DNA of 64,000 bases from Hydrogenimonas cancrithermarum. GTDB lineage: Bacteria; Campylobacterota; Campylobacteria; Campylobacterales; Hydrogenimonadaceae. Shown here one piece after another: positions 51,810 to 61,371 of this stretch. Below the pieces are notes generated by a model. That model was not told where the DNA came from. It saw only the letters and a list, made by a program, of their open reading frames with translations, and ran no database searches. Location of the stretch: assembly GCF_030296055.1 (NCBI RefSeq), contig NZ_AP027370.1:1972501-2036500 (forward strand), given 5' to 3'. Position numbers and translations under genes: made by a program. The first letter of the stretch is position 1. The number at the start of each line of letters is the position of its first letter.

Positions 51810-54800
51810 ATGAAACAGTTTTTTCAACTTTTAATACGTTACAAATTTCTCGTCATCGCCCTTTTTGTCGCGATTGCAGGGTTCGGGTACAAGGCGTATC
51901 AGGATATACCGGTTGACGCCTTTCCCGACATTACTCCCAAACAGGTAATGATCTATACCGAAAGCCCGGGCAACTCGGCTCAGGATATCGAGAAACTCAT
52001 CACCTTTCCCGTAGAGTCGGCGATGGCGGGGCTGCCGGGAGTCAAGATGATCCTGAGCAACTCCATCTTCGGACTCTCTTATGTCTCGATCTTTTTCGAA
52101 GACGACTACGACACCTATTTTCTGCGCCAGCTGGTGACCGAGCGGCTGAACACCGTCGACATTCCCGAAGGATGGGGAAAACCGGCCATGGGGCCCAACA
52201 CGACGGGACTGGGGCAGGTGTTTTGGTATCAGCTGGAAGACAAAAGCGGTAAACAGAGCCTCACACAGCTTAGAGAGCTGCAGGAATATGTCGTCGCGCC
52301 GATGCTCAAAGCGGTCGACGGCGTCGAAGAAGTGATCGGTTGGGGCGGATTTACGAAGCAATACGAAGTGCTGATCGACCCCAAACGATTGCAGGCGGTG
52401 GATGTGACCTACGACGAGATCGTCGAAGCGCTGCAAAAAGCCAACCGGAGTGCCGGCGGGCAGTATCTGGAGATGAACCGAGAGCAGTACCTGATCCGCG
52501 GCAGCGGTTTCTACCAGAGCCTCGACGATATCGAAAACACGGTCGTACGGGCCAAAGAGGCCCGAGCCGTCACGATCGGCGATATCGCCGAAGTCGTCGA
52601 AGGCAAAGCCCCCCGTTTCGGTGCCGTGACGATCGACGGCAAAGAGGCGATGTTCGGGATGGTTCTGCAAAGAAATGGCACCAATGCCGCCCGAGTGGTC
52701 GAACGCCTTAAAGAAAAACTTCCGCTCGTCAATGCCGCCCTGCCCGAAGGAGTGGAGATCGCTACGGTTTACGATCGTACCGAAATCACCGACAAAGCGG
52801 TGGGTACGATGACAAGTGCGCTGGCAAGCGGGGCGATTCTCGTGGCGATTGTGCTCTTTTTGTTTCTTTTCGAGCTGCGCAGCGCCTTTATCGTCATCCT
52901 CTCGCTGCCGCTTTCACTGCTCATCGCTTTTTTGCTGATGAAACAGTACGGCATCAGTGCCAACCTGATGAGCCTAAGCGGCCTTGCCATCGCGATCGGG
53001 ATGATCGTCGACGGTACGATCGTCGTCGTCGAAAATGCCTTTCGGCTGCTGCACGACAAGCCGGAAGCGAGCAAGATCGACATCATCGCCGAAGCGACGG
53101 CCGGCGTGGCCAAGCCGGTCATCTTCGCGCTGCTCATCATCGCCGCCGTCTTCATTCCGCTGCTGAGCCTCACGGGTCTTGCCGGCAAACTCTACGCGCC
53201 GATGGCGATTGACATCGTCTTCGTGATGCTGGGGTCTCTGGCCGTAGCGATGCTGCTGGTGCCGGTGCTGAGCTACCTGCTGCTCAAACCCGCCAGACAC
53301 GGTATCAGCCCCCTGATGCGAGCGATCAAAGCGGTCTATACGCCGGCGCTCGAGTTTTCGCTTCGCCATGCCAAAACGGTGACGATCGCCGCTTTCGTGC
53401 TTTTCGGAGCCGCGGCCTATCTGCTGAGTCAGCAGGGGCGTGAATTCATGCCGGAACTGAACGAGGAGTCGATCATGTACCGCGTCATCGCCATTCCCGG
53501 TACGGCGCTTTCACAGAGTGTCACAACGGCCAAGGCGATCGAAACCTACATCAAACAGAGCTACTCTTCTCAGGTCGAGAGTGTACTGAGCATGATCGGC
53601 CGGAGTGAAAAGGGGGAGACGGCGCAGGCCAACTATATGGAGGTACTGCTGACGCTGAAACCGGGCATCGAAAACCTGCCGGAACTGGCCAATCGGATGA
53701 CACACGATCTGCAGGAAAGGTTTGGCTATGTGCAGTTCGTCCCGACCCAGCCGATCGCGATGCGGATCGAAGAGCTGCTTGAAGGGATCAAGGCGGAACT
53801 TGCCGTGAAGATTTTCGGCGAAGACCAGAAGGTGATGGATGCCATTGCCGCCCAGATTCAGCGTGCACTCGGCGGCGTCGAAGGGCTCGAGCGCACCGAA
53901 GTCGAAACGCAGTTGGGGCAGGCACAGATCACGATCCGCCCCGATTTCCTGGCACTCTCGAGGTTTGGCATCGGTGTGGACGAAGTGATGCGCGTGATTC
54001 GCCACGGCATCGGCGAGGAGCCTGTGACCGAAAAGATCGAAGGGGTGCGGCGATTCGGCATCGTGCCGAAAATCAAAGGTGCCAAAACCGACATCGAAGC
54101 ACTGGGAGCGGTGATGTTGCGCAACCGAAGCGGCAAGATGGTGCGGTTGGATGAGGTGTGCGACATCTCCGTCGTACAGGGCCCGTCGTTCATTAAGCGC
54201 GAGGATCTGAGCCGCTATATGGTCATTTCGATGGAGGTCGAAAACCGCGACATCGCCTCGTTCGTCAAGGAAGCCGACGAAACCATCCGGCAAAACGTCA
54301 CGATCCCCAAAGGGTACTACATCCGCTGGGCGGGCGATTTCAAAAACATGGAGGAGGCGACGAAAAAGCTGATGGTCATCATCCCGATCACGATCGCCAT
54401 CATCGTCCTGCTGCTCTATACGGCGTTCAATTCGATCAAGAAATCGCTTCTGATTCTGCTGGGCGTGCCGCTGGGGCTCATCGGCGGCATCGCGGCGCTG
54501 GTGATGAGCGGCGAATACCTCAGCGTCTCGGCCATCGTCGGGTTCATCGCGATCTTCGCCATCGCGATCCTCAACGGCATCGTGCTGGTCAGTTTCATCG
54601 ACGAACTGCGCGAAAGATTTCCCGACGTGGGGCTTGAGACACTGCTCAAAGACGCCGCATCGCTTCGCTTGCGCCCGGTGCTGATGACCGCCTTTACGAC
54701 GCTGTTCGGCATTCTGCCGCTGCTCTACGCATCGGGGGTGGGCAGCGAGATCCAGTACCCGCTGGCGGTCGTCGTCACCGGCGGTATCGTCAGTTCGACA

Positions 54801-54878
54801 CTGCTGACGCTGTTGGTGCTGCCGGCGCTCTACCTCCTTTTCTACGATGAAAATGGCGATCGGAGTGTGCGTGGATGA
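51810..54878 (+). CDS. czcA: CzcA-type heavy-metal RND efflux pump
   Basis: I start at ATG 51810, nine bases after GAGG; the preceding in-frame codons have no ribosome site. The 1022-residue protein has HME-RND features: DIPVDAFPDITPKQVMIYTE near residue 33 and the helix-4 signature GLAIAIGMIVDGTIVVVENAFR, with a different pattern from the first pump (MIVDGTIVVVEN versus AMVDASIVMIEN). Twelve helices are predicted. It should export divalent metals such as Zn, Co or Ni. The His-rich adaptor supports this, but the metal is not proven. Confidence 0.92.
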   Translation: MKQFFQLLIRYKFLVIALFVAIAGFGYKAYQDIPVDAFPDITPKQVMIYTESPGNSAQDIEKLITFPVESAMAGLPGVKMILSNSIFGLSYVSIFFEDDYDTYFLRQLVTERLNTVDIPEGWGKPAMGPNTTGLGQVFWYQLEDKSGKQSLTQLRELQEYVVAPMLKAVDGVEEVIGWGGFTKQYEVLIDPKRLQAVDVTYDEIVEALQKANRSAGGQYLEMNREQYLIRGSGFYQSLDDIENTVVRAKEARAVTIGDIAEVVEGKAPRFGAVTIDGKEAMFGMVLQRNGTNAARVVERLKEKLPLVNAALPEGVEIATVYDRTEITDKAVGTMTSALASGAILVAIVLFLFLFELRSAFIVILSLPLSLLIAFLLMKQYGISANLMSLSGLAIAIGMIVDGTIVVVENAFRLLHDKPEASKIDIIAEATAGVAKPVIFALLIIAAVFIPLLSLTGLAGKLYAPMAIDIVFVMLGSLAVAMLLVPVLSYLLLKPARHGISPLMRAIKAVYTPALEFSLRHAKTVTIAAFVLFGAAAYLLSQQGREFMPELNEESIMYRVIAIPGTALSQSVTTAKAIETYIKQSYSSQVESVLSMIGRSEKGETAQANYMEVLLTLKPGIENLPELANRMTHDLQERFGYVQFVPTQPIAMRIEELLEGIKAELAVKIFGEDQKVMDAIAAQIQRALGGVEGLERTEVETQLGQAQITIRPDFLALSRFGIGVDEVMRVIRHGIGEEPVTEKIEGVRRFGIVPKIKGAKTDIEALGAVMLRNRSGKMVRLDEVCDISVVQGPSFIKREDLSRYMVISMEVENRDIASFVKEADETIRQNVTIPKGYYIRWAGDFKNMEEATKKLMVIIPITIAIIVLLLYTAFNSIKKSLLILLGVPLGLIGGIAALVMSGEYLSVSAIVGFIAIFAIAILNGIVLVSFIDELRERFPDVGLETLLKDAASLRLRPVLMTAFTTLFGILPLLYASGVGSEIQYPLAVVVTGGIVSSTLLTLLVLPALYLLFYDENGDRSVRG

Positions 54879-54946
54879 GGATTTCAGTACTTTCAAATAT
54901 TATCAGGATATAATCTAAAGAAACAAAAGATCCGGGAGGAGTGGAG

Positions 54947-57067
54947 ATGGATGTGTCGGCCGAAAGGGGGAACGGGAGTGCGAAACTTTTCGAGAACGGT
55001 CCTCTTCTGCTCTACAGCTTCGATATCAGCGATCCGGACTCCCCGAAGGCGGTATACGGCACGCCGAACGTCCATAGACATCTCGGTTACAGGCCCGAGG
55101 AGATCGTCGAAGGGAAAGTGACCCTTCGGCAGATACTCCATCCCGAAGACCACGAGATACTGCTCGAACGCATCCGCATGCTCGAGGAGAGGAGAGATAT
55201 CGATTCTCTTTCACACGACTACAGGGTCATCAAAAAAAATGGGGAACTCTGCTACATGCGGGCCTATACCTCCGTGGAGCGGGACGAAACGGGGAAGGCG
55301 CGCTTCTATCACGGCTACCTGACCAACATACACGAAGAGGAGATCTACAAAAAACAGCTGGAAAACGTTATCGAAGGTTCCCGTCTCGGCTATTGGATAT
55401 GGAATCTGAAGAGTGATTTCCACGAAGTGAACGATTTTTGGCTCGCAATGCTGGGCCTGACCCGCAGTGATATCCGAAACAGTATCGAGGATTGGAGAGA
55501 GCGGGTTCACCCGGAGGATCTGAGCCATATTCTGCCTCTGGTGGAGAGGTCGATAGAGGAGGAGACACTCTTCACGGCGGAGTTCAGGATGCGCCACAGT
55601 GACGGCTCCTGGATATGGGTCCAATCTTCGGGAGGGGTGGTGGAACGCTCTCCCGAAGACGGAAAACCCCTGTTGATGAGCGGAACGCACCAGGAGATCG
55701 GGCATCGCAAGCGGGCGGAGGAGAGGATCAGCCACATGGCGTTTCACGACACGTTGACGAATCTACCCAACCGTACACTTCTTTTCGACAGGATCGAACA
55801 GGCGGTACGCCATGCCGGGCGACACGGAAAAGTCGGCGCGCTTCTCTTTATCGATCTAGACAATTTCAAGCACATCAACGATACGCTCGGGCACAAAACG
55901 GGTGACAGGCTTCTGAAGCGAATCGCCGGTAGGCTCAGGAAATGCGTACGCTCCGAAGATACGGTGGCGAGATTCGGCGGTGACGAGTTCGTGGTGCTTT
56001 TGACCGATCTCGACCCCGGCCGTGCGGACGAATTCGCGCTCTTCGTGGCGGGAAAGATCGTCGAAAAGGTGTCGCGCCCCATCAAAGTCAAAAACTTTTC
56101 TCTCCATACCAATGCGAGTGTCGGCATCACGATCTTTCCCTATTCCGACAACCTTTCAAAAAGCGATCCCGCCGAAATCGTGAAACGGGCGGATGCGGCG
56201 ATGTACCATGCGAAAAACGAAGGGAAAGGGACGATCCGTTTTTTCGATCGACTGCTCGACGAGAAGGCGCAGCGCAGGATGGCGCTTGACAGCGGCATGC
56301 GGAAGGCACTTGAAACGGGAGGATTCGAGCTCCATTACCAGCCGATCGTCGAGATCGACTCCGGCGAGGTGACGGGCCTCGAAGCACTGATTCGATGGAA
56401 ATCGAACGGAGAGAGCCAGCGTCCAGCCGATTTCATTCCGGTCGCGGAAGAGAATTCTCTGATAGTCGAAATCAGCGAGTTCGTACTCGAGAGTGTCTGC
56501 CGCGATCTCGAAAACGGAGCCATTCTCCGCGCTTTCCCCAAACTCGAAAGTGTCTGCGTCAATCTCAGCATCAACCTCTTCAGGCTGGCGGAGTTCGAAG
56601 AGCGTGTGGTCCGCCTGATGCGAAAGCGGTCGGTCGACCCATCCTGGTTCACTTTCGAACTGACCGAGAAGGTTTTTATCCGGGATTTTCGGAACATCTC
56701 CGAAAAGATAGACGCCCTCAGGCGTCGGGGCATCAGGTTCGCCATCGACGATTTCGGAACGGGCTTCGCATCTCTGACATCTTTGAAGAGGCTCCCGGTC
56801 GATTACATCAAAATCGACAAATCCTTCATCCGCCGGGTCGATGAAGAGAGAGACAACGCCAAGATCATGGAAACGATCGTGAATCTCTCCGACCATTTTG
56901 GATTTCAGGTGGTCGCCGAAGGGGTCGAAACGGAAGGGGAATTCGGGTTTTTGAAAAAGATCTCCTGTCGATACGCGCAGGGCTACTTCATTTCGGAACC
57001 GGGATCGATCGAAACTTTTTTCAACGATGGATCGAAAGGGGGAACCGATGGCGCTCTCCAACAGTGA
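54947..57067 (+). CDS. PAS-PAS-GGDEF-EAL protein (c-di-GMP turnover)
   Basis: GGGAGGA ends six bases before ATG 54947, which I prefer over GTG 54941. The 706-residue soluble protein has two PAS domains (about 20-130 and 140-255), a GGDEF domain (intact GGDEF near 344-348, with RSED at the I-site five residues before it), and an EAL domain (EALIRW near 466, ELTEKVF, DDFGTGFASL and VAEGVET). Both activities appear possible. Its end overlaps polX by 20 bases. No cofactor ligand for the PAS domains can be read. Confidence 0.92.
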   Translation: MDVSAERGNGSAKLFENGPLLLYSFDISDPDSPKAVYGTPNVHRHLGYRPEEIVEGKVTLRQILHPEDHEILLERIRMLEERRDIDSLSHDYRVIKKNGELCYMRAYTSVERDETGKARFYHGYLTNIHEEEIYKKQLENVIEGSRLGYWIWNLKSDFHEVNDFWLAMLGLTRSDIRNSIEDWRERVHPEDLSHILPLVERSIEEETLFTAEFRMRHSDGSWIWVQSSGGVVERSPEDGKPLLMSGTHQEIGHRKRAEERISHMAFHDTLTNLPNRTLLFDRIEQAVRHAGRHGKVGALLFIDLDNFKHINDTLGHKTGDRLLKRIAGRLRKCVRSEDTVARFGGDEFVVLLTDLDPGRADEFALFVAGKIVEKVSRPIKVKNFSLHTNASVGITIFPYSDNLSKSDPAEIVKRADAAMYHAKNEGKGTIRFFDRLLDEKAQRRMALDSGMRKALETGGFELHYQPIVEIDSGEVTGLEALIRWKSNGESQRPADFIPVAEENSLIVEISEFVLESVCRDLENGAILRAFPKLESVCVNLSINLFRLAEFEERVVRLMRKRSVDPSWFTFELTEKVFIRDFRNISEKIDALRRRGIRFAIDDFGTGFASLTSLKRLPVDYIKIDKSFIRRVDEERDNAKIMETIVNLSDHFGFQVVAEGVETEGEFGFLKKISCRYAQGYFISEPGSIETFFNDGSKGGTDGALQQ

Positions 57068-58769
57068 AATCGCCGATATTTTCAACCAGATGGCCGACAT
57101 GCTGGAGATCAAAGGAGAGAATCCTTTCAAGGTACGGGCCTATCGAAACGCCGCCAGAACGGTGCAGAATCTCGGCAAGAGTCTCGACAGCCTGATGGAG
57201 GAGGGGATGGAGCTGACCAAGCTCCCGGGCATCGGGCACGACTTGGCCGAATCGATCGCCGAGATCATAGAGACTGGGAAATTCTCCAAACTCGAAGCGC
57301 TGAAAAAGGAGATGCCCGAAGGCCTGGACAAACTGCTTTCCATCGAGGGGTTGGGCCCCAAACGGATACGGCAGCTCTACGACACGTTCCATATCACCTC
57401 CCTCGAAGAGTTGGCCAAAGTGGCCGAAAGCGGCGAAATATACACTCTCAAAGGGTTCGGCCCCAAACTGGTCGAAAAGATTCTAAAAGGGGTGCGGCTG
57501 GCCAAGAAGGCGGGACACCGTTTCCGCTTCGATGTCGCCAAACCTTTCGCCGAAGAGCTGCGCAGTTACCTCGAAAATTTCGAAGGGGTGATCGACGTGG
57601 AGGTGGCAGGGAGTTATCGGCGGAAAAAGGAGACGGTGGGGGATCTGGACATTCTGGTCGTCGCGGAGAATTGGGAGAGGGTGGTCGACTGGTTCGTCGC
57701 ATTCGAAAAGATCAAGGAGGTAGTTTCAAAAGGTCCGACCCGCTCCACCGTCATTTTGCGCAACGATCTGCAGGTCGATCTGAGAAGCGTGGCCAAAGAG
57801 AGTTACGGTTCCGCACTCCACTACTTCACCGGCTCCAAAGCCCACAACATCAAAATCCGGAAAATGGCGATCGAAAAGGGGTGGAAGATCAACGAATACG
57901 GCGTCTTCCAGGGTGAGCGTCGTATCGGAGGCGAAACGGAGGAGCAGATTTACCGGATGCTGGGGCTTCGCTATATCGAACCGGAACTGCGGGAGGACCG
58001 TGGGGAGGTCGAAGCCTCCCTCGAGGGTCGTCTTCCGAAGCTGGTCACGCTCGAAGAGGTCCGGGGCGATCTGCATGTGCATTCGAACTGGACCGACGGC
58101 CACGCCTCCATACGGGAGATGGCCGAAGCGGCGAAAGCGAAGGGGTATGACTACATCGCCATCACCGACCATTCGCGGCACCTCACCGTCGCCAAAGGAC
58201 TCGACGAGAAGCGGTTGCGCGAACAGATGGAAGCGATCGACAAACTCAACGAAACACTGGATGGCATCACCGTTTTGAAAGGGATCGAGTGCGACATCCT
58301 CGAAGATGGTTCGCTGGATTTGCCCGACTCGGTTTTGAACGAACTCGACATCGTTTTGGGTGCCGTTCACTACAAATTCAACCTCTCCAAAAAAGAGCAG
58401 ACCCGCCGTATCGTCAAGGCGATGCAGCATCCCTGCTTCAACGTTCTGGCCCATCCGACAGGCCGCATCATCGGCCATCGCAATGCCTACGAACTCGATA
58501 TGGGCGAGATCTTCAAAGCGTGCAAAAACGAACAGGTGGCACTCGAAATCAACGCACAGCCCGAACGGCTCGATCTGAACGACATCTATGCCAAAGTCGC
58601 AAAAGAGGAGGGCATCAAACTTTCCGTCGCAACGGATGCGCACGATCCGATGAGCCTCGACTTTATGGAGTACGGTATCAACCAGGCACGCCGGGGGTGG
58701 CTCGAAAAAGAGGAGATCCTCAACACCCGAACGCTGAAGCAGCTCAAAGCCCTGTTGAAAAAAGGTTAA
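57048..58769 (+). CDS. polX: Family X DNA polymerase/3'-5' exonuclease PolX
   Basis: AAAGGGGGA lies five bases before ATG 57048. The 573-residue protein has helix-hairpin-helix motifs near residue 45-130 (LTKLPGIGHDLAESI, LLSIEGLGPKRIRQLY, LKGFGPKLVEKIL), a family X nucleotidyltransferase core (ETVGDLDILVV, LQVDLRSV) and a C-terminal PHP domain (DLHVHSNWTDGHASI, ITDHSRH, ATDAHDP). The Asp pair and the PHP histidines are present, so both polymerase and exonuclease activity are expected in base-excision repair. The gene ends by overlapping the convergent DsrE-like gene. Confidence 0.95.
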   Translation: MALSNSEIADIFNQMADMLEIKGENPFKVRAYRNAARTVQNLGKSLDSLMEEGMELTKLPGIGHDLAESIAEIIETGKFSKLEALKKEMPEGLDKLLSIEGLGPKRIRQLYDTFHITSLEELAKVAESGEIYTLKGFGPKLVEKILKGVRLAKKAGHRFRFDVAKPFAEELRSYLENFEGVIDVEVAGSYRRKKETVGDLDILVVAENWERVVDWFVAFEKIKEVVSKGPTRSTVILRNDLQVDLRSVAKESYGSALHYFTGSKAHNIKIRKMAIEKGWKINEYGVFQGERRIGGETEEQIYRMLGLRYIEPELREDRGEVEASLEGRLPKLVTLEEVRGDLHVHSNWTDGHASIREMAEAAKAKGYDYIAITDHSRHLTVAKGLDEKRLREQMEAIDKLNETLDGITVLKGIECDILEDGSLDLPDSVLNELDIVLGAVHYKFNLSKKEQTRRIVKAMQHPCFNVLAHPTGRIIGHRNAYELDMGEIFKACKNEQVALEINAQPERLDLNDIYAKVAKEEGIKLSVATDAHDPMSLDFMEYGINQARRGWLEKEEILNTRTLKQLKALLKKG

Positions 58770-59242
58770 GGTACCGGAATGTAGGCGAAGCCGGCATTTT
58801 GCCGTTCGATCAGTTCGGTCAAAGAGCTGAAGACCGGCTGAATGAAGGGGTAGAGGTTTTGGGTATCGATCTTCCGCTTTTTCAGTCCGATGGAACATAC
58901 TCTGAACTCGACCCCGTAATTTTCATGTAACGATCCAAGCCGTTTGCCCAGATCGGTGTGCACTTTCGAGAGGTTGGTATCATCGGCATAAGGGGAGTTT
59001 TTCAGATTTTTCAGAAAAAACCGGTAGGCTCCCCCATGAATCACCACCACACTCCGCAGCTCTTCGAGTTTTCCCTGGTAGTGGTCGTAATGGGCCACGA
59101 TACCGCTGAGTATCTTTTTCTCAAACGTTGCGACATCGCCGGTCGTCACATCGAAAACCACCCGATGGACTGATGCTTCATCCGCTTCGACGAAGCCGGC
59201 AGAGAGTATGATCGTCATCAAAAATATTACGATATGTTTCAT
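58766..59242 (-). CDS. Exported DsrE-like protein
   Basis: The 158-residue protein has a signal peptide (KHIVIFLMTIILSAGFVEA) and the DsrE/DsrF-like pattern: RVVFDVTTGDVATFEKKILSGI, EELRSVVVIHGGAYRFFLKN, and GVEFRVCSIGLKKRKI with a single conserved cysteine. Soluble DsrE proteins carry sulfur; exported versions of this size are of unknown function. It is divergent from the copper ATPase gene and shares the intergenic region with its regulatory site. Its tail overlaps polX by four bases. Confidence 0.75.
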   Translation of the reverse strand: MKHIVIFLMTIILSAGFVEADEASVHRVVFDVTTGDVATFEKKILSGIVAHYDHYQGKLEELRSVVVIHGGAYRFFLKNLKNSPYADDTNLSKVHTDLGKRLGSLHENYGVEFRVCSIGLKKRKIDTQNLYPFIQPVFSSLTELIERQNAGFAYIPVP

Positions 59243-59285
59243 CGTTTTCCCTTTTGCAAATTTTCCATATCATAACATTTTCTTA

Positions 59286-59315
59286 CACATCTTCTGCACA
59301 CTATCTTTTTACAAT
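59286..59315 (+). promoter_or_regulatory. Copper-type promoter (site 2): CACA direct repeat plus -10, before the Cu ATPase
   Basis: CACA at 59286-59289 and 59297-59300 are 11 bases apart, and TACAAT at 59310-59315 starts 13 bases after the second copy. The geometry is identical to sites at 43270 and 63840. The ATPase ATG follows at 59338. Confidence 0.7.
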
Positions 59316-59337
59316 ATGAAAAATCGAGGAGTAGACG

Positions 59338-61338
59338 ATGAAACACGATCATGAACACCACAACGGAGACGGAGATGCCAACATGCACGACCACACCACG
59401 ATGGGGCACATCCACCACATGGAAGATATGAAACGCCGTTTCATCGTTTCGGTGATCGTCACGGTGCCGATTTTACTGCTCTCGCCGATGATCCAGGCGT
59501 GGTTCGGCTTCACACTCGACGTGCCTTACCGCGAAGCGGTCGTCTTTATCCTCTCGACTTTCATCTACCTCTACGGCGGCAAGCCGTTTCTGACGATGAC
59601 GGTCGATGAGATCAAATCACGAAAACCGGGGATGATGACACTCATTTCCATGGCGATCAGTGTCGCCTACTTCTACTCGGCAATGACGCTCGTGATGCCG
59701 GACGGCAAGGCCTTTTTCTGGGAACTCGCCACGCTGATCGACATCATGCTCATCGGCCACTACATCGAAGCCAAAAGCGTGCTTGGAGCCGCCGATGCAC
59801 TGCAGGATCTGGTGAAGATGATGCCGAAGACCGCCATGCGCGTAGCGAAAGACGGTACGCTCGAAGAGGTAACGGTCGATGCTCTCGAAAAGGGTGACAC
59901 GATTCTCGTGCGTCCCGGGGAGAAAGTACCAGCCGATGGCGAAGTGCGTGAGGGCGAAAGCATGACGGACGAAGCCTTTTTGACGGGCGAGTCCAAGCCC
60001 ATCTACAAAAAGCCCGGCAGCAGAGTCTACATGGGAAGCACCAATCTCGACGGCGCGCTTCGCATCACCATCACCAAAAGTGGCAAAGAGAGCTATCTCT
60101 CACAGGTCATCGCACTGGTCGAAGAGGCGCAGCGGAGCCGGTCGCACACGCAAGACCTCGCCAACCGCGCCGCGGGGTGGCTCTTTTACGCCGCGACAGG
60201 TGTCGGCGCCGTGACGTTTGCCGTCTGGTCGGCCATCGCCTCGCCGATGGATGCTGTGTTGCGAAGCGTCACGGTGCTCATCATCGCCTGTCCGCATGCG
60301 CTGGGTCTGGCCGTACCGCTGGTTGTGGCCATCACCACGTCGATGGCGGCAAAACGCGGTATCCTCATCCGTAACCGACAGGCGTTCGAGACGCTTAAAA
60401 GTGCGGGGGCTATCTGTTTCGATAAAACCGGCACCATCACCGAAGGAAAACTCGCTGTCCATGAGGTCGTCGCGCCCGAAAGTGAAGCGGCTCTGCTTCG
60501 CTACGCTGTCTCGATCGAGCAGAACTCCGAGCATATCATCGCCAAATCGATCATGGCGTATGCCAAATCCAAAGGCGTTGAACCGCAAAAGGCCAAAAAC
60601 TTTACCGCCTATCCCGGCATTGGAGCCAAAGCGATCGTCGAAGGGCACACGGTGATGGTCGGCGGGCCGCAACTTCTGAACAAAGAGGCACTGCAACTTC
60701 CCGAAACGCTGAGGCAGTATGAGACGAGCGAATCAACCAAAGTATGGGTTGCCGTCGATGGGAAAGTCATCGGTGTCATTTTGCTGACCGACACGATCCG
60801 TGAGACCTCGGTCGAGGCCATTAAAGCGCTTCAGTCGCTTGGCATCGAGACTTGGATGCTCACCGGCGACAACGAAGCGGTCGCCAAAGAGGTGGCCAAA
60901 GCGTGTGGCATCGACCACTACCAGGCCGACCTGCTGCCAGACCAGAAACTGAACATCATCAAACAGATCCACGATGAAGGAAAGATCGTCGCGATGGTCG
61001 GCGACGGCATCAACGATGCGCCGTCACTTCTGACCGCCGATATTGGCATCGCGATCGGCGCAGGTACCGACATCGCGATCGAGAGTGCCGATATTATTCT
61101 CACAAAAAGCGATCTGATGAGTGTTGTTCACGCCATTCGCCTTAGCCGCGCCACCTATAAAAAAATGGTGCAGAACCTCTGGTGGGCGAGTGGCTACAAT
61201 ATCGTCGCCATCCCGCTGGCTGCCGGCGTCATGGCACCGTGGGGCATCGTCGTCGACCCGGCGGTCGGTGCCGTGTTGATGTCGGTCAGTACCGTTGTCG
61301 TGGCGCTCAACGCCCAACTGCTCAAGCGGGCGCCATAG
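59338..61338 (+). CDS. copB: CopB-type copper P-ATPase
   Basis: The 666-residue protein has a His/Met-rich N-terminus (KHDHEHHNGDGDANMHDHTT) in place of the CxxC metal-binding domains, then six to eight membrane helices. The helix-6 motif is CPH (Cys 318, in ACPHALG), which defines the P1B-3 / CopB class. The phosphorylation site is DKTGT (Asp 362), with TGES and GDGINDAPSL as actuator and hinge motifs. Such enzymes export Cu(I)/Cu(II) from cytoplasm to periplasm. It converges with the outer-membrane copB gene. Confidence 0.95.
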   Translation: MKHDHEHHNGDGDANMHDHTTMGHIHHMEDMKRRFIVSVIVTVPILLLSPMIQAWFGFTLDVPYREAVVFILSTFIYLYGGKPFLTMTVDEIKSRKPGMMTLISMAISVAYFYSAMTLVMPDGKAFFWELATLIDIMLIGHYIEAKSVLGAADALQDLVKMMPKTAMRVAKDGTLEEVTVDALEKGDTILVRPGEKVPADGEVREGESMTDEAFLTGESKPIYKKPGSRVYMGSTNLDGALRITITKSGKESYLSQVIALVEEAQRSRSHTQDLANRAAGWLFYAATGVGAVTFAVWSAIASPMDAVLRSVTVLIIACPHALGLAVPLVVAITTSMAAKRGILIRNRQAFETLKSAGAICFDKTGTITEGKLAVHEVVAPESEAALLRYAVSIEQNSEHIIAKSIMAYAKSKGVEPQKAKNFTAYPGIGAKAIVEGHTVMVGGPQLLNKEALQLPETLRQYETSESTKVWVAVDGKVIGVILLTDTIRETSVEAIKALQSLGIETWMLTGDNEAVAKEVAKACGIDHYQADLLPDQKLNIIKQIHDEGKIVAMVGDGINDAPSLLTADIGIAIGAGTDIAIESADIILTKSDLMSVVHAIRLSRATYKKMVQNLWWASGYNIVAIPLAAGVMAPWGIVVDPAVGAVLMSVSTVVVALNAQLLKRAP

Positions 61339-61371
61339 AAGCGGGGTTTCGATTGGCGGGGGCGTCGCGCA

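Noticed and set aside
53511-54896. Long open frame on the minus strand opposite the CzcA-type pump gene
   Set aside because: Composition is that of an antisense reading and no domain is recognisable.
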